Below, piece by piece: positions 34,306 through 43,662 of a DNA stretch of 64,000 bases (position 1 is the first letter of the stretch; each line of letters starts with the position of its first letter). Position numbers and translations under genes: made by a program. The DNA comes from an uncultured Prevotella sp. (lineage in GTDB: Bacteria; Bacteroidota; Bacteroidia; Bacteroidales; Bacteroidaceae): the NCBI GenBank assembly GCA_900317685.1, contig ONHQ01000009.1, positions 1 to 64,000 on the forward strand. Reading direction: 5' to 3'. The notes under the pieces are model-generated. The model was not told the origin of the DNA and made no database searches. It saw only the letters and a program-made list of their open reading frames with translations.

Positions 34306-35718
34306 ATGGAATTCATCGACAGGGAACAAGAACAGAGCAGACTCATCGCGGCATTGTCATCCAATGCCCCTGCTTTTATCGTGCTTTATGGTCGGAGACG
34401 ATTGGGTAAGTCAACACTCATACGCAAGGTGCTGAGTTCAAAGGATGTGTATTTCGAGGCAAGTCAGAGCGAGACAGCAACGCAAATAGACATGTTATCG
34501 AAAGCCATAGCCATGGTCTATGAGGGCTTTGATGGCCCCATCTACCCCAGTTGGGAACAGATTATACTGGCTTTCAACCATAGATGTGAAGAGAATGCCA
34601 CCCTTGTTCTTGATGAGTTTCCATATATGGTATATGAAGATACCTCGCTGCCATCCACCTTACAGCGTATTGTTGACCGACGTGTGATTGGTGGCGAGGG
34701 CCTTCGTTGCAACATTGTCATTTGTGGTTCGTCACAGCGTATGATGCAAGGTCTTATCCAAGGTTCAGAACCTCTTTATGGCAGGGCGGATGAGGAATTC
34801 TGCCTCCGACCTATCAGGCTACCACATTGGTGCAAGGCAATGCAAATGGATGCAAAGGCAGCGGTAGAGGAATATAGTGTATGGGGTGGCGTACCGCAAT
34901 ATTGGAACCAAAGGGAGAAGTACGACTCCTTCGAGGATGCTGTGGAAGGACTGGTCTTGAATGAGCACGGGCTGCTGTACCATGAGCCATCGCGTCTCTT
35001 TCGCGATGACGCCCAGGACATAGCTCCCTATTCTTCTATCATGACGGCCATAGGCAGTGGATGTCACAGATACTCTGATATTGCCAGTGCTGTTGGTAAG
35101 AGTACGGCCGAATTGTCCAAGCCCATCAAGAATCTCACAGAAATGGCGTTCATCCGCAAAGAAGTGCCCTTTGGTGAGAGTGAGAAGAAGACGAAGAAAA
35201 CCCTCTATCAGATTGATGACCCGTTTATGGCATTCTATTATAAGTTTGTGGAACCTTATAAGTCTACGATTGCCATGGGTCGGACCAATATTGTAAAGCA
35301 AATGCTTGAACGGTCTTTCCATGACCATGTGGGCGGAATATGGGAGCGCATCTGCCAGATAGCTGTATCGGGAAATATTCTTTTCGGCCATACTTGGAAA
35401 GTAGCGGGTCGCTGGTGGGGTAAGGCACCTGTGTATGAGGAAGGCAAGAAAACGCCTGTCAGGTATGAGGACTTGGAGTTTGATGTCGTGGCGGAAGACC
35501 AAAACGACAAGAACACCATTCTCGTAGGTGAATGTAAATGGAAGGGGGCCGACTATGCCGACCGGCTTCTTGACAAGTTAAAGAAGAAAGTGAATGTGGC
35601 TCCTTTTGCACAAGGCAAGAAGGTGGTGTACGCCTTGTTCCTTCGTGAGCAGCCATTGTCTGATGCTGATTGTGACATTCTTCTTCCTGACGATGTCATT
35701 CTCCAGCTTCCTGAATGA
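34306..35718 (+). CDS. AAA ATPase with DUF234 domain
   Basis: 470 residues of the archaeal-type ATPase group. Walker A is GRRRLGKST near 28-36, Walker B is LVLDEFPYM near 100-108. A winged-helix part (about 240-290) follows, then DUF234 with a restriction-like core: EFDVVAEDQNDKNTILVGECKW near 385-406. Function is unsettled. Unlike the DUF4143 ATPase at 29274 it belongs to another family, but both combine a P-loop with a nuclease-like C-terminus. It is flanked by repeat mosaics on both sides. Confidence 0.87.
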   Translation: MEFIDREQEQSRLIAALSSNAPAFIVLYGRRRLGKSTLIRKVLSSKDVYFEASQSETATQIDMLSKAIAMVYEGFDGPIYPSWEQIILAFNHRCEENATLVLDEFPYMVYEDTSLPSTLQRIVDRRVIGGEGLRCNIVICGSSQRMMQGLIQGSEPLYGRADEEFCLRPIRLPHWCKAMQMDAKAAVEEYSVWGGVPQYWNQREKYDSFEDAVEGLVLNEHGLLYHEPSRLFRDDAQDIAPYSSIMTAIGSGCHRYSDIASAVGKSTAELSKPIKNLTEMAFIRKEVPFGESEKKTKKTLYQIDDPFMAFYYKFVEPYKSTIAMGRTNIVKQMLERSFHDHVGGIWERICQIAVSGNILFGHTWKVAGRWWGKAPVYEEGKKTPVRYEDLEFDVVAEDQNDKNTILVGECKWKGADYADRLLDKLKKKVNVAPFAQGKKVVYALFLREQPLSDADCDILLPDDVILQLPE

Positions 35719-35786
35719 ACAAAATGGGGTTGGGGATGAGGCTGTTGCTTTTTGAATGTCGCTCCGCTCCGCGGACACAACTTAGT

Positions 35787-36105
35787 TCCAACGTTTACGG
35801 TCTTTCTTCTTTTAACGCGCCATCTACGATGTCATTAAGAATATTAACGAATATCGAGAATATATACAACCTCACCGAGGCACGGATCAGGTCCCTGCCT
35901 TCCATGATAAAACCCCAGACTGCGGGCTTACGCCTTTAGTCTGGGGTTATTGATAATTCAGCCCCTTCGAGGCTGTGGCCCCGGGAGGTCCGCCCCAGGA
36001 GGTCCGCTGCCGGGAGGTCCGCTGCCCTCAGCAGACAATCGACCTACTATTTGAGCGACTTTACATTATATAGGGTGTGGCCGCTGAGGGCAGCGGCCCT
36101 CCCGG
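35787..36105 (+). repeat. left copy of the direct-repeat block: families F, G, E
   Basis: F (35787-35870), linker with CGAGGCACGGATCAGGTCCC, family G hairpin (CCCCAGACTGCGGGCTTACG...AGTCTGGGG, 35907-35965) and E (35974-36105). The same order, with few changes, is at 43389-43660. The block continues into a BspA-like gene tail on both sides. Confidence 0.88.
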
Positions 36106-36110
36106 AAAAG

Positions 36111-36465
36111 TCACTTTACCAGGACCTTGAGGCTCGTCGTACCCACCTTGCAGATCACGACGGACTCGGAGGTCGAGAGGGAGGCCGTGCCGTTGACAGC
36201 CTTCTGACTGCCGAGCATCTTACCGTCCGTGGCGTAGAACAGCACCTGCTCACCGTCGTTCAGTCCGCTCACGCTGACGAAGCCGTTGTCTGCCGTCACC
36301 ACCACGCCCCGCATCTTAGCGGCGTTGATGTTGTCGGTCAGGCTACCGGTGTCGAAGGTGTCTCCCCGCTCAGTGTCTTCACCGTTCCGAACTTTGACCA
36401 AGGCTCCGTGGTCTGATAATACGTGACCTTGTCTGCCGGAGCATAGAGCGGTGCAAAGTTAGCCT
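36111..36465 (-). pseudogene. C-terminal remnant of a BspA-like surface protein, with internal deletion
   Basis: Minus frame carries the last ~80 residues found also at 43663: TDNINAAKMRGVVVTADNGF, GEQVLFYATDGKMLGSQKAV and CKVGTTSLKVLVK. Such a tail is a C-terminal secretion/sorting module. At 36348-36440 the sequence jumps to what lies about 220 bases further upstream in the sister copy (GGTGTCGAAGG and the linker encoding the EPWSKFGTVK region), out of frame. The N-terminal leucine-rich part is absent. Confidence 0.75.
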
Positions 36466-36564
36466 TAGATGTTAAATTTATCTATACCATTTCATTCTCC
36501 GGTTGTGCCATTTTGATAAATCATCTAAAAGATGCACCTTTGCATAAAAAAGCATATTAAGATT

Positions 36565-37458
36565 ATGACAAAGCAAAGACAACGTCTGGTAGAAGTGCCG
36601 TTCAGCAAGACGGATTGCGGCGTAGATTTCTACATCAACACAGCTTATGGAGGCGAGTGCCCTGGGGTGCTCACGGAGCATGAAGTGTTCAAGACCGACT
36701 TCTTCGAAATGTTTTTCATCAAGAAAGCTAATGGCTACGTGCTGATAGACTACAGGAAGATAAACCTGAAAGACGGCATGGTGCTCATCGTGAAGCCACA
36801 CCAGCAGCAGGAGTGGCACATCGATGAGGCGGCTCTCGACTACGAATTTCTGATATTCCGTGAGGATTTTATGCGAACCTTCATTGCCGACAAATTCTTT
36901 GTCTATCGACTGCAATACTGCCAGCAGACCGAAACACCACCCTATTTGATGTGTTCGGGAAATGAATGCGAAGAATATCAGCGGCTGCTCAAGAAAATAC
37001 GGACAGAACTTCGGCAGCCTCAATCCGACAGCTACAACATCATCGTCAGCGTGCTCTACTATCTGCTGGCAATTATGAATCGCCATTATGTCCGTGAGCA
37101 TCAATTGCCTCTGGCTGCTCCTAAGAATTATTATGCCTTTCAGTTTGTGGAATTGATGGAAACTCACATCCGGAAGTTGCAGCGTGTGCAGGACTACGCC
37201 TCGCTGCTCAAGATTAGCCGCATCACCTTGAACCATAGCGTGATGGCGCAGTATGGAGTGTCGGCTACCTATCTGCTGAAACAGCGACTGCTGGCAGAAA
37301 TCAAAAACGAACTTCTATTCACCAGTAAGTCTATAAGTGAGATAGCCTATGCTTTCAGTTTCGCCGAACCATCCCACCTGATGCGTTTTTTCAAGCAGCA
37401 GACGGGCAAGACATGTAGAGAATTCCAAGAGGACTATAAGAATGGTGTGTATGAATGA
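36565..37458 (+). CDS. AraC-family transcriptional regulator
   Basis: 297 residues from the ATG at 36565; the ATG at 36532 lies inside a -7-like element (CACCTTTGC) and is rejected. Residues 1-190 form a cupin-like sensor domain. The C-terminal ~100 residues hold two HTH motifs: DYASLLKISRITLNHSVMAQ and ISEIAYAFSFAEPSHLMRFF. It is paralogous to the regulator at 40804, sharing layout and motifs such as KTDFFE, LKQRLL.EIKN and HLMRFFKQQTG. It probably acts on the adjacent TonB receptor or on radical SAM genes of the island. Confidence 0.88.
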   Translation: MTKQRQRLVEVPFSKTDCGVDFYINTAYGGECPGVLTEHEVFKTDFFEMFFIKKANGYVLIDYRKINLKDGMVLIVKPHQQQEWHIDEAALDYEFLIFREDFMRTFIADKFFVYRLQYCQQTETPPYLMCSGNECEEYQRLLKKIRTELRQPQSDSYNIIVSVLYYLLAIMNRHYVREHQLPLAAPKNYYAFQFVELMETHIRKLQRVQDYASLLKISRITLNHSVMAQYGVSATYLLKQRLLAEIKNELLFTSKSISEIAYAFSFAEPSHLMRFFKQQTGKTCREFQEDYKNGVYE

Positions 37459-37484
37459 GAATGACTTATATTCATAAAATAATA

Positions 37485-37531
37485 AATCCCGGCAGGAGAT
37501 AGCATTCAGCTATTCTCTTGCTGGGATTTTT
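37485..37531. terminator. bidirectional terminator between AraC and TonB receptor genes
   Basis: Stem of about 19 bp with G-T pairs and one mismatch: AATCCCGGCAGGAGATAGC, loop ATTCA, GCTATTCTCTTGCTGGGATT, then TTTT. T-rich sequence also follows on the minus strand. Confidence 0.85.
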
Positions 37532-37570
37532 AGCAATATAGCTTAGTCCCTACCTGTTGGCGGAATTAAT

Positions 37571-40039
37571 TTAATGATGATGCTCTTCTCCGTAGCCACC
37601 GGTGTCGATGTGGTTGTGGCGATTATGCTCACGACTGTCGGATTTGCCGAAGGTATAGGTGACTGCCAGACGTAATGTGCGACCTCCCGCCCATTTGCGG
37701 ATAGACTGCGTATAGCCGTTCCCATAAAGGACATTGTTCGTCTCTTTTGAGTCGAAAATATCCTTGCAAAGAAGCGATATGCCCCAAGAACCGATATTTT
37801 TGCGTACCCCGGCTTCTACATCCCAATCGGGTTCCAGCGTGCCCTGCGCGGTGATACGGCGCGAGTTATACCGGCCTGTGGCTTGGAAAGTCATATCCCA
37901 CGGCAGACGTACTGATGCCATACAGCGCACATCCCACACAAAACGGTTCTGTTTGTCACCATGTACGGCATAGAAGCTGTCGTGCAACGGATAGTCTGCA
38001 CTCCAAGCCTTGAGATGACTATTGTAAAGGTTCAATGTCGTGGTGAGTGTCAGCCGTCTGAACAGCAGGTTGCGGGATATAATCTCCACCCCAGTGTTTA
38101 CCATGTTGCCCACGTTGGCGTGACCGTAATACATCGTGTTTACATTGGGGTCTGAAGCCATAGGCGCGAGAAAGCTGACATGGCTTATCATGTCGTTGTT
38201 GGTACGTAGATAGCCTGACACGGAAAGCATGTGGCCAGTCCAATTCTTGATGTACGACAATTCCACGGCATTACTATACTCGGGCAGGATAAGCGGGTTT
38301 CCAAGATGTACTTCCGAAGGGTCGGAAATATTCTCAAAAGTATTGAGTTGGGGGCCGAAAGGACGGCGTATGCGGCGGGAATAGTTCAACTTCAGCTCAT
38401 TGTTGCCAAGAAAAGACCAGCCTATTGAAGCCGATGGGAATAGCGCGAAATCATTTTTCTTGAAGAGTGCAACGTCCGCATCTGTCTGGCCGTAGCCCAA
38501 TGAACGTGTCCGTATCTGCCACATTTCTCCACGAAGTCCGGCAGAGAAGGTCAGGTGTTCATGGCTACCGGAAAAGTTTACATACAGGGCGGAAATGTCC
38601 GTGTCGTATTTGAAACGATTATAGAGCTCGTCAAGAGGTAAAAGGTCGTTCTCGTCAGAACCTCCTGCATACGATGCCGGACTGTTCTCGTGGTTGTAAT
38701 TGCCTTTATATCCAGTTTCGAAGCGCAGCCACGGCAATGCCTGTAATGAATAATCAAGCGCAGCTTCCCAGTTGCTGATTTTTACATCCTGATGCTGGCT
38801 TTGCCAGATGGATTCCTCCGTGCCGTCGACCCAAGTCTCATTTTCATGAAACCGGTTGTCGTTGGGACCCCTCCATATATTATAGCTCACGTTCATGTCG
38901 ATAAAATGGTTGAGATTGAACGTGTGCTTGTAACCAAGCATGACGTTTGCGCCACGGGTATCGCCACTTTCACGCATATTATTAACATTTCCAATCCATT
39001 GCCCCGGCACATTGCTAAGGTGAGTGGTTGTCGTACGTCCCCATTTGTGTCCAAGCGTTCCGATTGCACTCAGGTAAACATCATTCCTGTCATCAGGTCT
39101 GAAATTTGTACCCAGACGAAGGAATATGCTGTTTTCATGCTTCTTGCTATCGCCGTCAGAGTTGAGATATGTTCCATTGTCATAACTGCGGCGCGATGCC
39201 GAGCCTCCGGGTACATGTTGGGTTTTAAGTCCGATTCCGGCGAATGATTCAAACTTGCCTTCGTTGTAATTGAAATTAATATTCACGTTTGCCGTCCCGC
39301 GTGTATCCACATTAGTCTCGGCGTTGCCAAAGTAACCGTGACGGTGATCTTCCTTCAACCGTATATTGATGATTCCGGCAGTTCCCTCCGTGCTATGCTT
39401 GGAAGACGGATTCGTCATGACCTCAATGCTCTCAATGGCTTCAGCAGGAAGCTGACGAAGTATCTGGGCACGGTTGTCATCGTTCATCCCCATCTTTTTG
39501 CCATTTATCCACACAAGGACATCGGCATTGCCACGCAATGATATTTCTCCCTCGCTGTTTACACCAACCGACGGGACAGCAGCAAGAAGTTCATCGGCAG
39601 ATGCACCGGTGGCGGCTATGTTTGAGCTTACATTGAAAATCCTGCGCTCCGCATTGACCGACAACTGGCTTCTCTGTCCGGTGACGACCACTTCCTGAAG
39701 CAACTTGGAATCCTCTGCAAGTTCTATTTTTCCAAGATTTATCTCCGAATCCCTTATTGTGATTTCACGTTCCTGTGTGACATTACCAATCATGCTGACA
39801 CGGACAATATATTTGCCCGAAGGTGCATTGGGGATAATAAATTCTCCGTTCTCATCGGTTGTGGTGCCAATAGGCTGCAGCGCACCCTTTCCCGAGTTCA
39901 CAAGAACGACCGTAGCGAAGTCAAGAGGTTCGGATGTTGTCTTATTAAAGACTGTACCTGTGATGTTGCCATCGGCATACGCACTTCCTGAAATCATCAA
40001 GAAAGCTGTCGATAAGGAGATCGATAATTTTTTTCTCAT
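37571..40039 (-). CDS. TonB-dependent receptor with a histidine-rich C-terminus
   Basis: 822 residues. Signal peptide 1-22 ends AYAD. A carboxypeptidase-regulatory-like domain (about 25-108) is followed by the plug (about 115-230, with GTAGIINIRLK) and a barrel of the OMP_b-brl_3 type. The last 20 residues include HNRHNHID and EEHHH, which could bind Zn2+, Cu2+ or Ni2+. A Fur-family gene lies 142 bases upstream on the same strand, with its own -7 box in the gap. Uptake of a metal or metallophore is inferred from tail and neighbour. Lacks the SusD partner of SusC receptors. Confidence 0.88.
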   Translation of the reverse strand: MRKKLSISLSTAFLMISGSAYADGNITGTVFNKTTSEPLDFATVVLVNSGKGALQPIGTTTDENGEFIIPNAPSGKYIVRVSMIGNVTQEREITIRDSEINLGKIELAEDSKLLQEVVVTGQRSQLSVNAERRIFNVSSNIAATGASADELLAAVPSVGVNSEGEISLRGNADVLVWINGKKMGMNDDNRAQILRQLPAEAIESIEVMTNPSSKHSTEGTAGIINIRLKEDHRHGYFGNAETNVDTRGTANVNINFNYNEGKFESFAGIGLKTQHVPGGSASRRSYDNGTYLNSDGDSKKHENSIFLRLGTNFRPDDRNDVYLSAIGTLGHKWGRTTTTHLSNVPGQWIGNVNNMRESGDTRGANVMLGYKHTFNLNHFIDMNVSYNIWRGPNDNRFHENETWVDGTEESIWQSQHQDVKISNWEAALDYSLQALPWLRFETGYKGNYNHENSPASYAGGSDENDLLPLDELYNRFKYDTDISALYVNFSGSHEHLTFSAGLRGEMWQIRTRSLGYGQTDADVALFKKNDFALFPSASIGWSFLGNNELKLNYSRRIRRPFGPQLNTFENISDPSEVHLGNPLILPEYSNAVELSYIKNWTGHMLSVSGYLRTNNDMISHVSFLAPMASDPNVNTMYYGHANVGNMVNTGVEIISRNLLFRRLTLTTTLNLYNSHLKAWSADYPLHDSFYAVHGDKQNRFVWDVRCMASVRLPWDMTFQATGRYNSRRITAQGTLEPDWDVEAGVRKNIGSWGISLLCKDIFDSKETNNVLYGNGYTQSIRKWAGGRTLRLAVTYTFGKSDSREHNRHNHIDTGGYGEEHHH

Positions 40040-40073
40040 ATTCTTTTTCTTTTATGATTTTGTTTTCTGCGTG

Positions 40074-40081
40074 CAAAATTA
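40074..40081 (-). promoter_or_regulatory. -7 box of the His-tail TonB receptor
   Basis: Minus strand TAATTTTG followed by CACG, 35 bases before the start. Upstream, a 7-bp inverted repeat GATGAAG / CTTCATC (40111-40130) is in a position for an operator. Confidence 0.6.
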
Positions 40082-40110
40082 CGCAATCTCCAATGCAACC
40101 AATTTACAAA

Positions 40111-40130
40111 GATGAAGCAGAGACTTCATC
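40111..40130. promoter_or_regulatory. inverted repeat, candidate operator
   Basis: GATGAAG-CAGAGA-CTTCATC, seven-bp arms with a 6-base spacer, about 30 bases upstream of the TonB -7 box. It does not match the classical Fur box; a Zur/Fur-like or terminator role is possible. Confidence 0.35.
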
Positions 40131-40181
40131 CTTAAAAAAAGAATACTTCCGCAAATATCGCCTTGACAACACCCATGCAGG

Positions 40182-40601
40182 TTATCTTGAACATTTCGGG
40201 CAAATACCCTTTATCATATAATTGATGGCGTGCGGATAAAAACCTTCAGGTATGTTTACCAGAGGGATATGCTCCGATTCAAAACAATATGTTTCCTTGC
40301 ACCGCTCGCAATAAAAGTGAACATGCTGGTCGGAAATGGTGTGATGTGTTTTGCTATAACACAACTCATATTTGAAAGAGCGGCTGCCATCCTCTATCAC
40401 ATGGACTATTTCCTTTTCAGAAAAAAGTTCAAGCACTCTGAAAATGCTCGCCTTATCCATTGAAAACCCCAATAATATTTCCAAATCGGCAAGGCTGACT
40501 GGATGCGATGCCTTCATCAACTCTTTAGCGACAAGGATACGGTTGGAAGTGGGCTTAATCCCTTTCCCGTTTAAGAAATTTTCTATGTCTATACTATTCA
40601 T
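40182..40601 (-). CDS. Fur-family metal-responsive regulator
   Basis: 139 residues. An N-terminal winged helix (1-80) is followed by a dimerisation domain with HHTISDQHVHFYCERC. The two CxxC pairs, C98/C101 and C134/C137, form the structural zinc site. Histidines at 86, 87, 93 and 95 are candidates for the regulatory metal site. Fur, Zur and PerR cannot be told apart with confidence; the downstream His-rich TonB receptor suggests zinc or iron. Own promoter at 40634-40641. Confidence 0.88.
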   Translation of the reverse strand: MNSIDIENFLNGKGIKPTSNRILVAKELMKASHPVSLADLEILLGFSMDKASIFRVLELFSEKEIVHVIEDGSRSFKYELCYSKTHHTISDQHVHFYCERCKETYCFESEHIPLVNIPEGFYPHAINYMIKGICPKCSR

Positions 40602-40633
40602 TTATTACGATTTATCACAATATTTTTTTGAGC

Positions 40634-40641
40634 ACAAAGGT
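40634..40641 (-). promoter_or_regulatory. -7 box of the Fur-family gene
   Basis: Minus strand TACCTTTG followed by TGCT, 33 bases before the start codon. Divergent from the AraC gene at 40804. Confidence 0.6.
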
Positions 40642-40761
40642 AAACGGTTCTGCTCACTTATCCTCTACCAATATTCCATATAATACTACCATTTTGATTG
40701 CTGGAATATTTATTAGGCATAAATAATACGAAAACTTCGGCTATATTTCAGATAAATACGC

Positions 40762-40769
40762 TAATTTTG
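40762..40769 (+). promoter_or_regulatory. -7 box of the second AraC gene
   Basis: TAATTTTG followed by CAAC, 35 bases before the start codon. Confidence 0.6.
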
Positions 40770-40803
40770 CAACCAGTGAAATATCAATAATAACAAAACC
40801 GCA

Positions 40804-41727
40804 ATGACATACAAGAACCTGATGGGGATTTCCCCTTACAAGACAGCAAGCCAAATTTCGCTATTGAAATATACCAAAAGCGCATGCGGTGTGGACTTCA
40901 TGCTCAATACCGCCGACAGCAATGAAAGACAAGGGTGGTTTAACCTGCATGAGAGATATAAGACCGACTTCTTTGAGTTTTATTTTTTCCGCAAGGCATC
41001 GGGATTTATGTTCCTTGACGGAGACAAAATCGTACTGCACGACAACTGCGTTCTGATTATCCCTCCGTTCAAGCGGCAGGAATGGCACGTGCAGATGGAA
41101 GAGCTTGATTACACCTTTCTTATATTCCAAGAAGAGTTTATCTATAACTTTATCTCCGACAAATATTTTATGTACAGGTTGCTGTATTGCTATCAAAGCG
41201 ACAACCCGCCCTGCTTCGGTATGGATGCGGAGCAAATGGGGTTCTTCCTTACGCTGCTCCGAAAGATGAAGTCGGAACTATTGTCGCCTGTCGCTGACAG
41301 TTACCACATGATTGTGGCTTATTTGTATGAGTTCTTGTTGCTGCTGAACCGCTATTACGCCAAGATGTTCAACCTGCCCTTGCGCCTTCCGCTGAACAAT
41401 TACGCTTTCAGGTACAAGGAACTGTTGGAGAAAAATATCCGTCAACACATTCGGGTAAACGATTATGCCTCGATGATGGGCATCAGCAGGATTGCCCTTA
41501 ACAAAGCCGTGGAAAACGAATTCGGAGTGACTGCCGTGCATCTTTTGAAACAAAGGCTGCTGCAGGAAATAAAGAACGATTTGCTCTTTTCCGATTTATC
41601 CGTAAAGGAAATAGCCTATAAACTGCAATTCTCAGCTCCCAATCACCTGATGCGGTTCTTCAAGCAACAGACGGGAACGACTGTCGGGGAGTTTATGGAA
41701 GAGGTCAAGAATAATGGGGTTTCATAG
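40804..41727 (+). CDS. AraC-family transcriptional regulator (paralog)
   Basis: 307 residues with the same plan as the regulator at 36565: cupin-like sensor to about 190, then HTH units DYASMMGISRIALNKAVENE and VKEIAYKLQFSAPNHLMRFF. The two differ across most of the sensor, so they probably see different signals. It is divergent from the Fur gene and is followed after 96 bases by the radical SAM gene, which has its own -7 box. Confidence 0.88.
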   Translation: MTYKNLMGISPYKTASQISLLKYTKSACGVDFMLNTADSNERQGWFNLHERYKTDFFEFYFFRKASGFMFLDGDKIVLHDNCVLIIPPFKRQEWHVQMEELDYTFLIFQEEFIYNFISDKYFMYRLLYCYQSDNPPCFGMDAEQMGFFLTLLRKMKSELLSPVADSYHMIVAYLYEFLLLLNRYYAKMFNLPLRLPLNNYAFRYKELLEKNIRQHIRVNDYASMMGISRIALNKAVENEFGVTAVHLLKQRLLQEIKNDLLFSDLSVKEIAYKLQFSAPNHLMRFFKQQTGTTVGEFMEEVKNNGVS

Positions 41728-41790
41728 CCCGATTATCAATATGGTAGTAGTTGGTTCTGTTTTGGTATCTGCCAAAAGGTTAAAACGCAC

Positions 41791-41798
41791 TACCTTTG
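41791..41798 (+). promoter_or_regulatory. -7 box of the radical SAM gene
   Basis: TACCTTTG followed by CACC, 25 bases before the start codon. Confidence 0.65.
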
Positions 41799-41823
41799 CA
41801 CCATAATCAAAACAAATAGAAAT

Positions 41824-42726
41824 ATGACAGAAATACTCATTGAAACAAAAGAGGTTAGTGGCATCATGACCAAATCTAACCTCCCTGTTGGTGGCTATTC
41901 GGTGAATCCATACGTGGGTTGCACACATGCTTGCAAGTATTGTTACGCCTCATTCATGAAGCGTTTCACAGGACATAAAGAAGAATGGGGCACTTTCTTG
42001 GACGTGAAGCATTGGCCTGCAATCAAGAATCCGAAGAAATATGCCGGACAACGGGTGGTTATCGGTTCTGTGACCGATGGGTATAATCCCGAAGAAGCAA
42101 CGTTCCGCAGGACACGTAAACTGCTTGAAGAACTCAAAGACAGCGATGCAGAAATACTCATTTGTACTAAAAGCGACCTCGTGTTGCGCGATCTTGACCT
42201 GCTCCGGCAAATGAAGAAAGTCACCGTATCGTGGTCAATCAACACGCTTGATGAGACTTTTCGTGCCGACATGGATAAGGCCGTGAGCATAGAGCGGCGC
42301 ATCGCAGCCATGCGAAAGTTCTACGAGGCGGGCATCAGAACCATTTGTTTTGTGTCGCCCATCTTCCCTGGCATTACCGATTTCAAGGCTATTTTTCATG
42401 AAGTGAAAGACATTTGCGACCTCTTTTGGCTTGAGAACCTCAATCTGCGGGGTGGTTTTAAGGCCAACATTATGGATTATATCAAATCGCACTATCCTCA
42501 TTTGTTCCCACTTTATGAAGAAATATATTTGCATAAAGACCGAACATATTGGAAGCAATTGGAGCAAGAGGCCGCGAAAATGGCGCAGGAGGCTCAATGC
42601 AAGTATGTGGATAATGAATTGCCTTACGAGCGAAGTCCCAAAGGGCATCCCTCAATAGTGAATTATCTTTATCACGAAGAAATCAGAGGGTCGGGAAATA
42701 CGGGTAAAAGGAATGTTATACAATAA
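41824..42726 (+). CDS. SPL-like radical SAM protein
   Basis: 300 residues of the SplB/COG1533 group. The 4Fe-4S cysteines are C33, C37 and C40 in CTHACKYCYA. IGSVTDGYNPEE (about 80-91) and ICTKSDLVLRDLDLL (about 112-126) are typical of this group. These proteins resemble spore photoproduct lyase but occur in non-spore-formers, and their substrate is unknown. Neighbouring AraC regulators and the metal-linked receptor suggest a role in the same island. There is no partner protein next to it to point to a peptide or nucleic acid substrate. Confidence 0.87.
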   Translation: MTEILIETKEVSGIMTKSNLPVGGYSVNPYVGCTHACKYCYASFMKRFTGHKEEWGTFLDVKHWPAIKNPKKYAGQRVVIGSVTDGYNPEEATFRRTRKLLEELKDSDAEILICTKSDLVLRDLDLLRQMKKVTVSWSINTLDETFRADMDKAVSIERRIAAMRKFYEAGIRTICFVSPIFPGITDFKAIFHEVKDICDLFWLENLNLRGGFKANIMDYIKSHYPHLFPLYEEIYLHKDRTYWKQLEQEAAKMAQEAQCKYVDNELPYERSPKGHPSIVNYLYHEEIRGSGNTGKRNVIQ

Positions 42727-42858
42727 AACAGATGCGTATCTCTACTATTGAAAGATTACTTGGAGAATAACTTTTATAAGGCTTTCGGTATACTTGAAGG
42801 AGTAAAAAAACGTATGAAAGTACCACAAATATTGCTAAGTGTGGTACTTTTCTTATTA

Positions 42859-43170
42859 TTATTTAATCTTGTTGTACTCCTCATCGCTCACAGCCTCCAG
42901 CCACTTGTCAAGTTCATCTTGATAAAGGCAGTAACGCTTGCCCGGCTTGGTGGCAGGAATGCTGCCGTTTCCAAGTTTCATGTAGAGAGTTACCATCGGC
43001 ATTTTCAGGTATGCCGATGCTTCCTCCACACTCATAGGTATGTGCGTATTAGCCTTGTGTGGCTTGTTCTGTGATTGCAGACTGATGATCATCTGCTTCA
43101 TGCCCACCACTTCGTCCCGAAGCTGGGCAACGACCATTGGAAGGTCGTTGAAAGTTAATTCCTTTGTCAT
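42859..43170 (-). CDS. excisionase-like HTH protein
   Basis: 103 residues from the ATG at 43170 (a TTG upstream adds two residues). The N-terminal half is a possible coiled coil. Residues about 46-95 are an HTH_17/MerR-like domain: SVEEASAYLKMPMVTLYMKL and KPGKRYCLYQDELDKWL. This domain is found in excisionases and in accessory genes of Bacteroides conjugative and mobilisable transposons. No integrase or mobilisation gene is present nearby, so it is an orphan, probably a leftover of the element that carried the island. Confidence 0.75.
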   Translation of the reverse strand: MTKELTFNDLPMVVAQLRDEVVGMKQMIISLQSQNKPHKANTHIPMSVEEASAYLKMPMVTLYMKLGNGSIPATKPGKRYCLYQDELDKWLEAVSDEEYNKIK

Positions 43171-43388
43171 ATACAAGTTGTTCTAAAAAACTGGGACAAA
43201 GGAACAGAATGATGCTTCCGTTACTGAGGTTCGTGACAGTCATTTGTCATTCACGAAGGAATAACTCTAACAATGGGGATTATTCGGGATTTTCCTCCGT
43301 CACATCATGAAAATCATATCTACCATTGGCAGGTTCGTCAATAGGAATGACATCATTGGAGCATGGTGCTTTCAGGTTCTTCAATGTG

Positions 43389-43660
43389 CTACGATATCAT
43401 CAAGAATATTAACGAATATCGAGAATATATACAGCCTCTCCGAGGCACGGAGTCAGGTCCCTGCCTTCCATGATAAAACCCCAGACTGCGGGCTTACGCC
43501 CTTAGTCTGGGGTTATGGATAATTCAGCCTCTTCAAGGCTGTGGCCCCGGAAGATCCGCCCCGGGAGGTCCGCTGCCCTCAGCGGACAATCGACCTACTA
43601 TTTGAGCGACTTTACATTATATAGGGTGTGGCCGCTGAGGGCAGCGGCCCTCCCGGAAAA
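43389..43660 (+). repeat. right copy of the direct-repeat block: families F, G, E
   Basis: F is 5'-truncated here (43389-43434, entering at CTACGAT), then CGAGGCACGGAGTCAGGTCC, G (43471-43530) and E (43549-43660). Same strand and order as 35787-36105. Confidence 0.88.
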
Positions 43661-43662
43661 AG

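Noticed and set aside
42748-43074. Plus-strand ORF of 108 codons after the radical SAM gene
   Set aside because: Most of it is antisense to the excisionase-like HTH gene, whose domain is recognisable.
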